From: Ustilaginoidea virens
Taxonomy: Eukaryota > Ascomycota > Sordariomycetes > Hypocreales > Clavicipitaceae
Direction: 5' to 3'
DNA: 64,000 bases
Assembly (NCBI RefSeq): GCF_000687475.1
Contig: NC_057319.1
Span: 5,384,001 to 5,448,000, forward strand
A program made the position numbers and the translations under genes. Numbering within the stretch: position 1 is the first letter of the stretch; every line of letters begins with the position of its first letter. This document shows, in pieces, positions 43,775 through 54,411 of this stretch. The notes below the pieces were generated by a model that searched no databases, was not told where the DNA came from, and was given only the letters and a program-made list of their open reading frames with translations.

Positions 43775-45340
43775 AGTTCATTATCATACCGCCAGCTAGA
43801 GGTTGACCGATATAGCTAGAGACATTATAAAAATATTTTCGCCAGCTGCCGGCTGGAAATCTCCCTATAGTCTTTATTTTTCCTTATTGGGGCTTTTTTC
43901 CTTTTTCCCTTCTTCTTATTAAGGCCATCAATAAGCATTGAAGGTCCCTATTATCGTAAGTTTTATCCCATATTAAGCCCGTATTATATACTAATTGGTT
44001 GAAGTATTATTTCTATCCTGCTTATATTAGTATTCCTTACCGAATTCTATCTCTATTGCAACCGGCTACTAACTCCTTTTATAGCGAGACCTGGTCTAGC
44101 CTATTATAAAGCCTATTAGTAAGTCTTAAGTCCCTACCTCTATCGTAAGCATCTCATACTAACCCTATTTAGAGCCTAAATATATCCTTATCTACCGCCG
44201 AAAGTGCCCCTACTAGGGAGGGATTAAGCCTTACTCATCCCTAGAAGCCATACTATACCGCCGGCGATTATCTCCTAAAGGGGGACTCTTTAGATAAAGA
44301 GTATTAATATACAAAAGATAAAGAGTTTCTATATAATAGATACACTAAGTATATATAGTCGACCGGAGAGTTGCCTATATATAAGCATTATAAAAGAGCC
44401 AAAGGGTGTAAAAGCTATGCCAATTCTTACGCATCCTATATATAGCTTAATTAGCATCTTATAGGGAACCCTATACTATAATACATCTTACGCAGCTAAA
44501 TCAAAACAGTAAAGGAGGGGAGGGCTATTATAAAGCCCACTTATCCTAAGATAGATATATAGAAAGCGCATACCGCCATCCTCACCCCTAAGTTTCAAGC
44601 TTTAAATAATTAATAGCATTACGCTTTTACTGCCAAGTAGGTAGCCCCTAGCGCCCCACATTTAGCATTCGGGCCAAAAGATACTGCCAATATAGTTTCT
44701 ACTATATCTATAGTATTAACGCCCTCGCAGCGCTAGGCTAGGTCTATTATAGATCTCGCTCCTATTCTAAATATTATAAGGGAGACGCAAATAGAAGCCT
44801 AAGAATATTATACTAGGATAAAGCAATATTAGGTTAGAGCTTAATATCCCCGACTACCCCTACCCCTATCTCGGCCCGCCCTCCCTATATATTATATAAA
44901 GGGGGAACTATCATACGATTAGGGCGGCTAATATTATATAGAGGCTCCGCCGCTATTAGCGCAAGGTTATTTAATATAACCCCCGCAATAGTAGGCAGAC
45001 CCCGCTCTATAGCCCCCTACACCCTTACCGTCTTTATCGCAGCCGCCTCTATAAATACTATATCGTCCGGCCCTATCTTATTAAAGGGTCTTATTATCTT
45101 TTAATACGCCTCCGCCGTATTCGCCTTACGGTATCCTATAGACTCTATTATATTATAAATACATAAAAAACTATCCCTATCTAATATATAGCCTATATAC
45201 GCGCCCTACTCTATAAGGACCCCTGCTATTACCGGCCTATACGCCACTATAAGAGCAAGAGGAGGCTTAAGGAGATAAAGAGTAGCCCTAAAAAGGGGCA
45301 TATTAAGGTTAAGCCTATATCGGCCCCGGTTTGGTTTATT
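43775..45340 (+). pseudogene. RIP-degenerate Pro/Gln-rich reading frame next to Gypsy-2 (antisense to its pol)
   Basis: From about 44220 to 45120 one + frame reads protein-like if TAG/TAA are taken as former Gln/Trp codons: GELPIYKHYKRAKGCKSYA, then AQEYYTRIKQYQ, then a Pro-rich end (PRLPLPLSRPALP; Gln-rich and Pro-rich beyond). Stops concentrate at Gln-like positions, which fits sense-strand RIP of a real gene. It lies beyond the chromodomain end of Gypsy-2 on the opposite strand. The first 400 bp (43775-44180) show no clear frame. The protein is not recognised. Confidence 0.4.
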
Positions 45341-45420
45341 ATATTATATTTTTTTTTTTTTTATATATATTTTTATTATTTTATTTTATTTTTTTTTTTT
45401 TAGTAGTAATAAGTATTCGG
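45341..45420. repeat. T/TA-rich tract between Gypsy-2 pol and the antisense frame
   Basis: Two T-runs separated by TATATA/TTATT. An equivalent A-run occurs at 51524-51536 after the Gypsy-3 chromodomain. Confidence 0.8.
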
Positions 45421-48400
45421 CATCGTTTACCAATCTAATAGACCCTATTTCAAGACCTAGCTAAGCCTATTATAAGTCCTAATATCCCCCCATTTAGCCT
45501 TAAATATTTCCTATATAATAGTATCCTTAAAGTTTTCTAGGGGTTCCTATATCGGTAAATCATATCCTTTCCACTTTATAAGTATATTATATTTCCATCC
45601 TTAACCCTATATATTCTTTACTATAAGTATCTCCTTAACCTTATATTCTTTATATAAGTTCGTAAAGTCTTAAGGGAAGATAAATAGGGGCCTAAATTGT
45701 ATATCGGTTATTACCTAACTAAATAGTAGATTAAAAGCAGCCTATTTAACTAAATTAATATAAAAAACTAGATAAATACCCTATAGGATATTAAGCTAGA
45801 TATTAAACGGTAATAAGATGGTAATAATAGTATATTTAGTAGAGACCTAATCGAGCTTTTTATATAGGCAGTTCGTTTTAATATTCTAAAGGTTTAACTA
45901 TATTTAATTGCTAACCTAAAAGCATTCGGCCGGGCATTATAAACGATTAGTAGTATCTTACTATTATTACTATACGAAGGCGATAGTAGTCTAGGCTAAT
46001 TCCTATCCCTCTTTAAGGTTACTAAAAAAAAAAGCTATATACCCCTTCAGGGTAATTAAACTTAGGGTTATCTTTAAGGGTAAAGCGATAATCAGAATAT
46101 TAAACCCATTAAGCAGCCAGTTTAGGCTAAACCTAATAATAGATAATATCTAGTTATTTAATATAAGTTAATATACCATAAGATAGTTTAGCTAATTATA
46201 CTAATCAAAGGAAACTATAATATAGAGGACTACCTATACCTCTTAGTTTATTCGCTCTATACTGCTATCAGTTTAGGGATAGTATACTATAAAAAGAAGT
46301 TACTTAATCCTAGCTAATTTATAAAGTATAGACTAAAATTAGCCTACCTAATCTAAACCTTAATCGCTAATAATCTCCTTAAGAAAACCATAAAAGCACT
46401 ACCAGTACTATTAGAACCGCTCTATATAGTCTTCTACTTTTATTAAGTATATAGCTTTTAGCTAGATATATTTTAATAAGCGGTCTATTATTACTATAAG
46501 GAATCGCAGGTCGGATGCATTATAGGCAGGAAGGTTAGTTATAAAATCGATTAATATCTACAACTAAAAGCAGTCTATAATTAATAGCGATTACAATAAG
46601 CCCTAGCGTAATTAATGGCTTTTATATACCCCATAATATCGGCAATTCTAAACGTATTTCGCTACCTCAGACGACATATTATTAAAGTAATAATCTTATC
46701 GCAATAGTTAAAAGGTAGTATTTTTCCCTAAGTGGCCCGCAATAAGTAAGTCATAGCAATATTAGATTACTATAATAGTTAAGGGCTTAAACGATAGGAG
46801 CTATACCCATACCTAGTAAAAGAGCATGCTATATATATTTAGGGTATAATTAGCAATTTATTCTTATATTACTACCTCTACTAGAAATCGTTATTCCCTA
46901 TTCGCGACTACTATCTATTAGGCCTAATATATATTATCTTTAGATATCGCTCGGTCTTAAATAGTTTAAAGGTAGGAATCAGTAAAGATATATAAACCGT
47001 AGGATAGAGTAGTCTTTAGGGTCGAAGTCGGTATCTTCTTGCTTTTTATTTTATCTATATTAAATACTAAAATAGATAATAGTTTTAAAATCTAGCTAAT
47101 TTATAGCTCTACCCTATCTGCCTTTTATTCCCGCCAAGAAAGTACATTAAGGCATTAGGCTTATAACCTAGGCTTATACCGAAGATAGAAGTTAAAAAGC
47201 ACTAAAATCTTAGCCTATTAGGCTTATCGCTTAGATATTTCTTATAGCTAGGCAAAATACTCTAGGTTCTTATAATCGGTAAAGATAGTAAAAAGGGAGG
47301 CCACTAAATAAAATTCTATTAACTATACCTTAAGGCAAAAAATAATAGCAAAAAGTTCCTTATTGTATATAATATAATTTTATTCTATATCTAATAAGCG
47401 AGTGGAATAATATACAATAGGGTAGAATACACTATCTTCTCCGATCTATAATAGATAGCCACTAAGTACTATACTAAAGCTATCTACCTTAAGGACTATC
47501 TCCTTATTAGGGTCTTATTAAGCAAAAACTAAAGACAATATAAAACACTACTTAAGCGCTTAAAATACCGCCTCTTCTTCGTCTAACTATTAAAATAAAA
47601 CCCCTTTCTTTATTAACCTAACTAAAGGGTCGATAAAGCAAAAGAAATCTAAAATAAAATCGCGGTAAAAGTTAGTAAAACTAAGGAAATTATAAACGCC
47701 TTTTAATTTTATAAGTGCTTCCTAATTCTAAATAGCTTTAATCTTTTTGGGGTTTAGACGGATTTCCTTTCCGGCTATTACGATATATCCTAAATACTAG
47801 ACCTCTTTTACTACGAAGTCGCACTTATTAAGATCTAAATTTAAGCCGGCCTTTTACAATCATTAAAAGACTTCCTTAATGCGCCTTATATAGTCCGCCC
47901 TTAATCCCCCGGTATAAATTAAAATATCATTAAGGTAGGCAGTTATAAAGTCTCCTAGTATATTCCTTAAGGCCCTATTAATATATCTTTAAAAGGTTGT
48001 AAAGGCCTTAATCAGACTAAATAGTATAATAAGCTATTTAAATAGTCCGAATCGTATACAGAATATAATTAAATATTTATCGCCTTTTATAATATATATC
48101 TTATAGAACGCTATATATATATCAACCTTAGTAAACTATTTTGCCTAAAAAGGGGATTATAAGGTCTTTTTAATTAAAAAGAGGGGGTATTAATCTTAAA
48201 CTATAACCTTATTAAGGGCCTAGTAATCGATGTAAAATCGCTACCTATTATTCCCTTTTTAGCTTATAAGACTAATACCGCTACCGATAAAGAGCTTACT
48301 TAGATCTATCCTTTATCTATTAGGTTAATTATTTATCTCTAAACCTTAAGTAACTAGTCTTATAGTATATTATATAATAGGCCCTAAGGTAAGTCTAGTT

Positions 48401-50390
48401 AGCTCCTATCTGCAGTCTTTTTAAGTTAGATATAATAGTCTAATATACCCTAATATAGAGGGAGACCGGAAGCCTTCTCCTTATCAAAAAGGTCGGCAAA
48501 TTCCTATAATTCTATTAGGAGCACCTATAGCTCCTACGATTATAAAGTAGAGTCTTAATAAAGTAGTAGTATAACATAAAGGATATATATTATCTCCTAT
48601 AAGCTTATTGCTATAAAGGAAATCGACCGATCCCTAAAGTATTTCGCTTACTTTAGTATACTATAGAAGACTAAGCTAAGGATATTTACTATAATCGGAC
48701 CCTATTATCTTCTTATCGATTCCTTAATAATAAAGCTACCTATCAATCCGATCTTTAATTAATAATACTTCGCCTATAATATAATATTATAGTACTCTAT
48801 CTAAGGCATCCTAAAGATAATATCGCATATAAGGCCTAGGATAATATAAAGTATAACTATAGATAGCTATCCATCGATATTAATCGCTATATAGACGATA
48901 TAGGTAATAGAGGAATATATTACCTTATATTCTCCTAAACGGCTTTAAATATCTACTACTATTCCGATTTCCCTATATTATAATAAGCGGATAAGTTAGA
49001 AGCCTAACCGTTATACTATTTTTTCGCTTATAGCACTATAGCAGTTATATCCTAAGTCGATTAAGGTATTAATAAAGGTATAGGATTTATATAAGATCGG
49101 TACTAAAAAGGGGTATCTATCTATTTATTCTATAATCTCCTTTAATTCCTTCTATAATTAGGCTAGAGTCTATATATATATCTTAAGCCCTCTAATAAGA
49201 CTAGATTTAAAGGCTATTCTTTTTTCTAATCTTTATTGCTACTTTTAACCTCTACGACTTATAAATTAAGTAAGGCCACCTTAGCTACATTAGGTCGGAT
49301 TACTAATAGTAAGTAATATATAAACATCTAATACTTAAGAGAGCCATACTAAAGGCAGAAGCCTTTCTTCCTATAATTTTTATATTATTCTTTAAAGACC
49401 TATATCGCCCTAGGAGCACGCTAATTACCCTTTAAGTCTAGCTTATTAATGCCCGATATTTATATATCGCCTTTAGAATCTTAGGCATATATTAATCAGG
49501 AATAAGCCGAGCCCGATTAGTAATTAATAGTCAGGCTAATCTCAATATCGATAGTAATTTATCGGTAGCAGTCTACTGCTAAATAGTAATTATAATAAGA
49601 GACCCTAAGACCGATAATTTTATTAATTATATAAGCATTAAGCGCCGATTAGAGGTATTCTAATTTAACTTCTTTAGGCTAACTAAGACCGCTAATAAGC
49701 ATAAGTTTTTCCTTAAATCGAATAAAAAAGATAGCAAAAGGTTCCTTTAGGCTTTAGCATAAAGAGTACTTAAGCTTAATAATAGCGCGATCCTACCGAT
49801 ATAAGTCCTTAAAGAGACGTTAGAGGTATTTAAAGAACCTTATTATATTATAATCGCAAGCCGCATTATTCTTAAAGAAGGCCGCGACCTATAATTAGAC
49901 TATAGACGAAAGGTTCTAAAAGATAAATATCTATTAGGTCTTCTTATCTCTAATAAACTCCTTATCGACCTTAAGCTTATATTATATAAAAGTCCGTTAG
50001 GCTATAAATATAGCCTTTTTGCCATTAAAGGGATCCCCTATTAGGATCGGCTTACGCTTTAGCTAGGTATCCTAAATAGTAAAAAGGGGGGCATTCTATT
50101 ATACGACTAGAGCCGGTTAGGTAGTATTTTAAAAGCTATTTAACTAGTTCGCAAGAAAGGTCTATAGTAAGGCGGTAACAGCAGTAAGATGCTGCGCGTT
50201 AGTCTGCATCTGCGCCTCTATCTGCTATAATCCTGCTATAAGCTGCTCCACTCGGGTATATATATTACATCGGGGGCATTATAGCTTCGGGTTCTCTCCA
50301 CTCGGTTCCCTAGGTGTGCTCATCTCGATATCTTATATAGCCTATATTATTGGCTCTATAATATAAGGTTATAATAGTAAGGCTGAGAGA
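45421..50390 (-). pseudogene. Gypsy-2 gag-pol, RIP-degenerate
   Basis: Reading the minus strand: gag (about 50390-49300) with a ruined zinc knuckle near 49340-49375 (YKNYRKKGF where CxxCGKKGH is expected), a protease remnant near 49031-49075 (FINTLIDLGYNC), RT with YLND at about 47925-47945 in place of YLDD, RNase H near 47.2 kb, integrase 46-47 kb and a chromodomain near 45526-45600 (KWKGYDLP, then EPLENF). Cys-to-Tyr, Asp-to-Asn and Trp/Gln-to-stop changes all fit G-to-A or C-to-T. Not functional. Confidence 0.8.
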
Positions 50391-50401
50391 GTCTATTTAA
50401 A

Positions 50402-50643
50402 TATAAAGGACTAGCCCTAGGGCTACTGCGAATAGGCGTCGAATGAATATATTAAATAGACTAAGGAGGAAAGGGAGAGGGCCCGAATAGGGGCCTCTAA
50501 GTAGCCTATTTATGCCTATACGTAGCACGGGCCGAGTCCTTAGCGAGCCCTCGTGACCCCGTGCCGATACTCCTAAGGCTAGTCGCGGGCGCAGCCCGAG
50601 TCCTAGCCACATTATGGCGCGGGCGTAGCCCGAGCCCGTGACA
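50402..50643 (-). repeat. Gypsy-2 5' LTR
   Basis: 242 bp. The minus strand starts TGTCACGGGCTCGGGCTACG and ends GTCCTTTATA (CCGTCACA in the conserved form). Two CGGGC-loop-GCCCG hairpins near its start. Confidence 0.85.
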
Positions 50644-51430
50644 CCCTAAACTAATAGCGGTATAGAATAGATAAACTAAAAAGTCTAGGCTATCTTATAT
50701 ATTATAATCTCTTTTGACTAATATAATTGGCTAAAATACCTTATAGTATATTAATTAGCGTTAAATAACCGGATATTATTAGTAACCGGTTTTAATCCTA
50801 ACCGGCTCCTTAACGGATTTAATATTCCAATAGTTATACCGCCTCTAGATATAATACTAAGTTTAATGACCCCGAAAGGGCGGGCTGCCCTATTTTTAGC
50901 TACCCTCTATAAGGGATAGGAGGTAGCTTAGGCTGCTATCGCCTTTATATAGTAGAGGCAGTAAGATATAATTAACTATTCGCGCTATCTAATAGAATGT
51001 TTTTAAGTCGGGGATTAGGTATAGCTTACCTTATATAATATTAAAATAAACCGGCCTTATAAAAAGCTTAACTAGGTCTCGGCAAAGTATATAGTTATAG
51101 CTATACTATCCCTACTTAATATTCGATTCGATATCTTATAGGGTATTTATTTAGTTTTCTATATTAATTTAATCGAATGAGCGGCTTCCGACTTATTACT
51201 AAATTAGGAAATAACCGATATATAACCCAATCCCCTACTTATACTACCCTAGGACTTTAATCAGCTATATAAGGAATATAAAGTAGAAGAGATTTTAGCT
51301 ATAAAGAATATTTAAGGTCGGGGGCGGAATTATAATATACTTATTAAATAGAAAGGATACGATTTACCTATATAGGAACCCCTAGAGAACTTCTTAGAGA
51401 TAGCAATATAAGAGGCATTTAAGGCCAAAT
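50644..51430 (+). pseudogene. Gypsy-3 integrase C-terminus and chromodomain, RIP-degenerate
   Basis: Homologous to 34600-35340 of Gypsy-1: TPKGRA near 50870, RPYKKLN near 51052, a VFYINLIE block near 51155 and the chromodomain near 51335-51400 (RKGYDLP in mutated form, EPLENFLE). Many TAG codons. After GATATATAATAGA (about 51443) similarity to Gypsy-1 stops. Confidence 0.78.
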
Positions 51431-51489
51431 AGGGGGATATTTAGATATATAATAGATCTATATAGCCTCGGGATCGGATTTTAGACCTA

Positions 51490-52910
51490 TAACTTTAATA
51501 TCGTCTAATAATATAAAAAAAAAAAAATACTAATCCTTTTCCTTTCTAGTAAAGCAATTTAGTAAGTTTTAGCGTTTATCTTTCATTTCTTAGCAATTCT
51601 AGCCCCACTCCTATATTCCTTAATTCCTACTGCTTTTACTACCCTCACCCTTATCGGTATTCCCCTACCCCCCTATAGGATTTAGTGGGGGGGCATATAG
51701 GGGAAGGGGGGGGACTATAGGATAGTAGGGCAGGAATAGTAGCGGTAGTATTAGCAGTATAGTCGGCGGATACTAATTAGGCATAATATAGCTTGGGTAC
51801 CTATAATAGGGCGTAATAGGTCTGGGGGGAAATACTTATAATGTTAGGCCGGTAGTAATAGAACCGGCTTTAGCTTACGGCGCGATCATCGGTATAGGGG
51901 CCTAAAGTAAGGCTATACTAGTATATAGGGAGGGTGCTAACTAAGGGGAAGCAGGCGGAGTATAGGGCATAGGCATAGTAGGGGTAACCTAATATATAAA
52001 GCTAATTATCGCTTCCGCTATAATCTATATATCTTATTATTACTCCGCGAGTAGTTATATAATAGGTGCTATAGAGTTGCCGCCAGCCTATTAGGACCTA
52101 ATAGTTAAAGCAGAGGGAATAATAATTATTATAGGCATAGTAGGAGTCGACCCGCCGATATTAGTAGTTAGGGCGTACGCAGAAAGGGCCGTTATAGTAT
52201 ACTCTTACGCTATAGCCTATAGTTTATCCTATTAATGATATAATATATTGAACTTAAGGCGAAGATAGGCCTTTCGGCCTGGGATATCTCCTACCTTTAG
52301 ATGGGCGGCCTCTTTAATGCTTTATTTCTTTTATGCTATATAGATAATGCGCTTCGTTACCCGCTGCAGTTAGGGATTTATCGATATTATATACTTATAC
52401 TAGATGCATATTTTATATTTCTAATGGTATTAAATATATGCTTAGGAGCGATTGGACCGCATATAGATGATATATTCTCTGGTGTCTATAGTATGCTATA
52501 TATAGGCGATATAGGCATACTCTACCTCCTTAATATTATTAGTATTTAATCCTTTAGAATCCCCCTAGATAAAAAACTCCCCTATAGTATACTTCTTTTA
52601 TAACCGCTAATATAACGATCTAATAGTAAGCGAGGGTAGTATTTTCCTAGCGCGCGAAGGTATCTAGGGTATAATTGTAGACGAGGAGGGAGCTAATAGT
52701 GCTCCTAATAGGGTCTTAAGGGTAATAGCCATTAAAAAAAAAGAAGTTTTTATTAGTATTACCCCTGCTAATAATAGGACTTTTATACGAGAAAAGGCGG
52801 GAAAATATAAAGGGGATAATAAAGCCCCTATATTAGGCGATAGGGGCTTTACCGAACTCTTATCATTATTAGAAATAATAATAAGCTTAAAGCTAAAGAG
52901 GGAAATATGC
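51490..52910. other. Gypsy-3 region downstream of pol, possible degenerate antisense frame
   Basis: On the minus strand 51660-51760 reads Pro-rich (PALLSYSPPPFPYMPPH), recalling the Pro-rich end of the frame beside Gypsy-2, with an A-run between it and the chromodomain in both elements. On the plus strand 52301-52549 and 52617-52910 are also open, but TA-rich DNA easily gives open Ile/Leu/Tyr-rich frames, so I do not call them genes. Confidence 0.4.
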
Positions 52911-53668
52911 TGTTAAAATCCTATAGTAGCCTACTAGGCTGCTGGCCTAATGCCCTACTGGCTTACTGACCTTCTAGTCCTTATACCGCCTCTTGGACTT
53001 ACGGTAGTCTTACCAACCTTAGGCCTTTGCCTTTTACCTTAGGATTTTCAGTGGATTATTTACTGTATATCAAGTAAGGTAGGCCTTATTAAAAAGGTGT
53101 GGCATTGCTAAATTAGCGTGGTTGCCTACTAGCGTGGTGGCGGTCTACTAGCGTGGTGTGGCATTGCTAAATTAGCGTGGTGGCCTACTAGCGTGGTGGC
53201 TAGTCCACTAGTGTGGTGGTTAGTTACTAGCGTGGTGACTAGTTACTAGTGCGGTGGTTAGGGTGGTTGAAAAGGCCCGATATAGTGGGGCTGCTGACGT
53301 ATTATATACGTGGCAAAGCGAGCATTACGGGGAGCTTTCTTACTGGCTACCTTGGATGCCTGGGCCCACCCCTTCTTCGTGTATATATAGGATAGCTTTC
53401 CCCCTTCTTTCTAGATAGTAGAAGGGTAGCACAATCGAACCTGTTAATGCACTACATGCCTCTTAACTTCCACCTTCCCTGCGTTTTTGGTTATCTTATA
53501 TTTGCCTTGCCTTTACACTTGCCCTGCTTTATAGCACTTGTATAGTCTTAGGACTTAGTGAAAAATCTAGTATTTATACTAAGATTAGTTCATAGGTCGC
53601 AGACAGTCTTGTGCCATCTAGCTAGCTAGTAAGGCTCTGCTTTTATAGTGACCTTGAGAATTGCAATA
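52911..53668 (+). repeat. Copia-3 5' LTR
   Basis: 758 bp. Longer than the Copia-1 LTR because of an extra duplicated block GCATTGCTAAATTAGCGTGG and more CACTAGTGTGGTGG-type units. Confidence 0.93.
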
Positions 53669-53683
53669 GGTTATGAGCCCGGG
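53669..53683 (+). promoter_or_regulatory. Copia-3 primer-binding site (half initiator tRNA-Met)
   Basis: GGTTATGAGCCCGGG starts at the first base after the LTR and matches the initiator tRNA-Met anticodon arm. Confidence 0.8.
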
Positions 53684-53938
53684 TTCTTACTTCTTTGTTT
53701 TTACCCTACCTCTTTTGTGTTCACCCCTTGGTCTCTCTTGCTTATTAGTACTACTAATATAGCTATCCTTTGGTATCCTTGGCTTACCCTTATTACCTTT
53801 GGCTTACCCTTTATTACCTACGGTATTACCCTGCGGCAATCAACGGCATACCTAACGGCAATTTACGGCGTAACCTTACGGCACTTTTAGCGTAACCTTA
53901 CGTTATTTTTCGGCGTAACCTACGGCACCTACGGATTT

Positions 53939-53964
53939 TATAGTGTGATATCTATCACACTATA
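53939..53964 (+). promoter_or_regulatory. Perfect palindrome in the Copia-3 leader
   Basis: 12-bp arms (TATAGTGTGATA / TATCACACTATA) around TC. Confidence 0.75.
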
Positions 53965-54049
53965 CCACTGTATAACATCTTTACACCTAGTGCACGACAC
54001 CTACTGCACTATACGGCACCTGTTATACTCTTCCACTTATAGCACTTTT

Positions 54050-54170
54050 GGTACGGCACTTACGGCACCTTTTATATTACGGCACCTATAGCACCTACGG
54101 CACCTACGGCACCTACGGCACCTACGGCACCTACGGCACTTACGGCACCTTTATATTACGGCACCGCATA
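54050..54170 (+). repeat. 9-bp leader repeat (TACGGCACC)n in Copia-3
   Basis: About ten units of TACGGCACC between the palindrome and gag. Copia-1 and Copia-2 have fewer, more degenerate GGTGCCGTA units on the minus strand (32190-32280; 42560-42620). Confidence 0.85.
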
Positions 54171-54411
54171 AGCACCTTATATACTAACGCTATATTCTGG
54201 ACTTGCACAACGCCTACGGCATCTGTGCTTTTATACTGAGACCGGCCGCTATAATCTGCGGCTATTTTTATAGTAGGCTACTAGCCACTATATATACTGG
54301 CAATCCGACTAGTTATTCAACTATTTTGCTAGCTATTTAGCTAGTTATTCCTCTGTTTTTACAACTATCGGCACCATTTTTCAACGGATTTTTAAACCCT
54401 TTTTGCCCACT

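Larger units (their letters stand above)
45421..50643 (-). mobile_element. Gypsy-2: second chromodomain Ty3/Gypsy subfamily, RIP-degenerate, 3' LTR not found
   Basis: Minus-strand element with its 5' LTR at 50402-50643 and gag-pol reading leftward to a chromodomain near 45526-45600. A 3' LTR is missing: the sequence left of it (43775-45340) is the antisense Pro/Gln-rich frame and then Copia-2. The LTR resembles that of Gypsy-3 more than that of Gypsy-1. Confidence 0.8.

Noticed and set aside
52301..52549. 82-codon hydrophobic plus-strand frame, and the open frame from 52617 into 60280-60620
   Set aside because: TA-rich RIP-mutated DNA readily yields open frames rich in Ile, Leu and Tyr. With no conserved motif, an env-like or membrane gene cannot be claimed; an antisense shadow is as likely.
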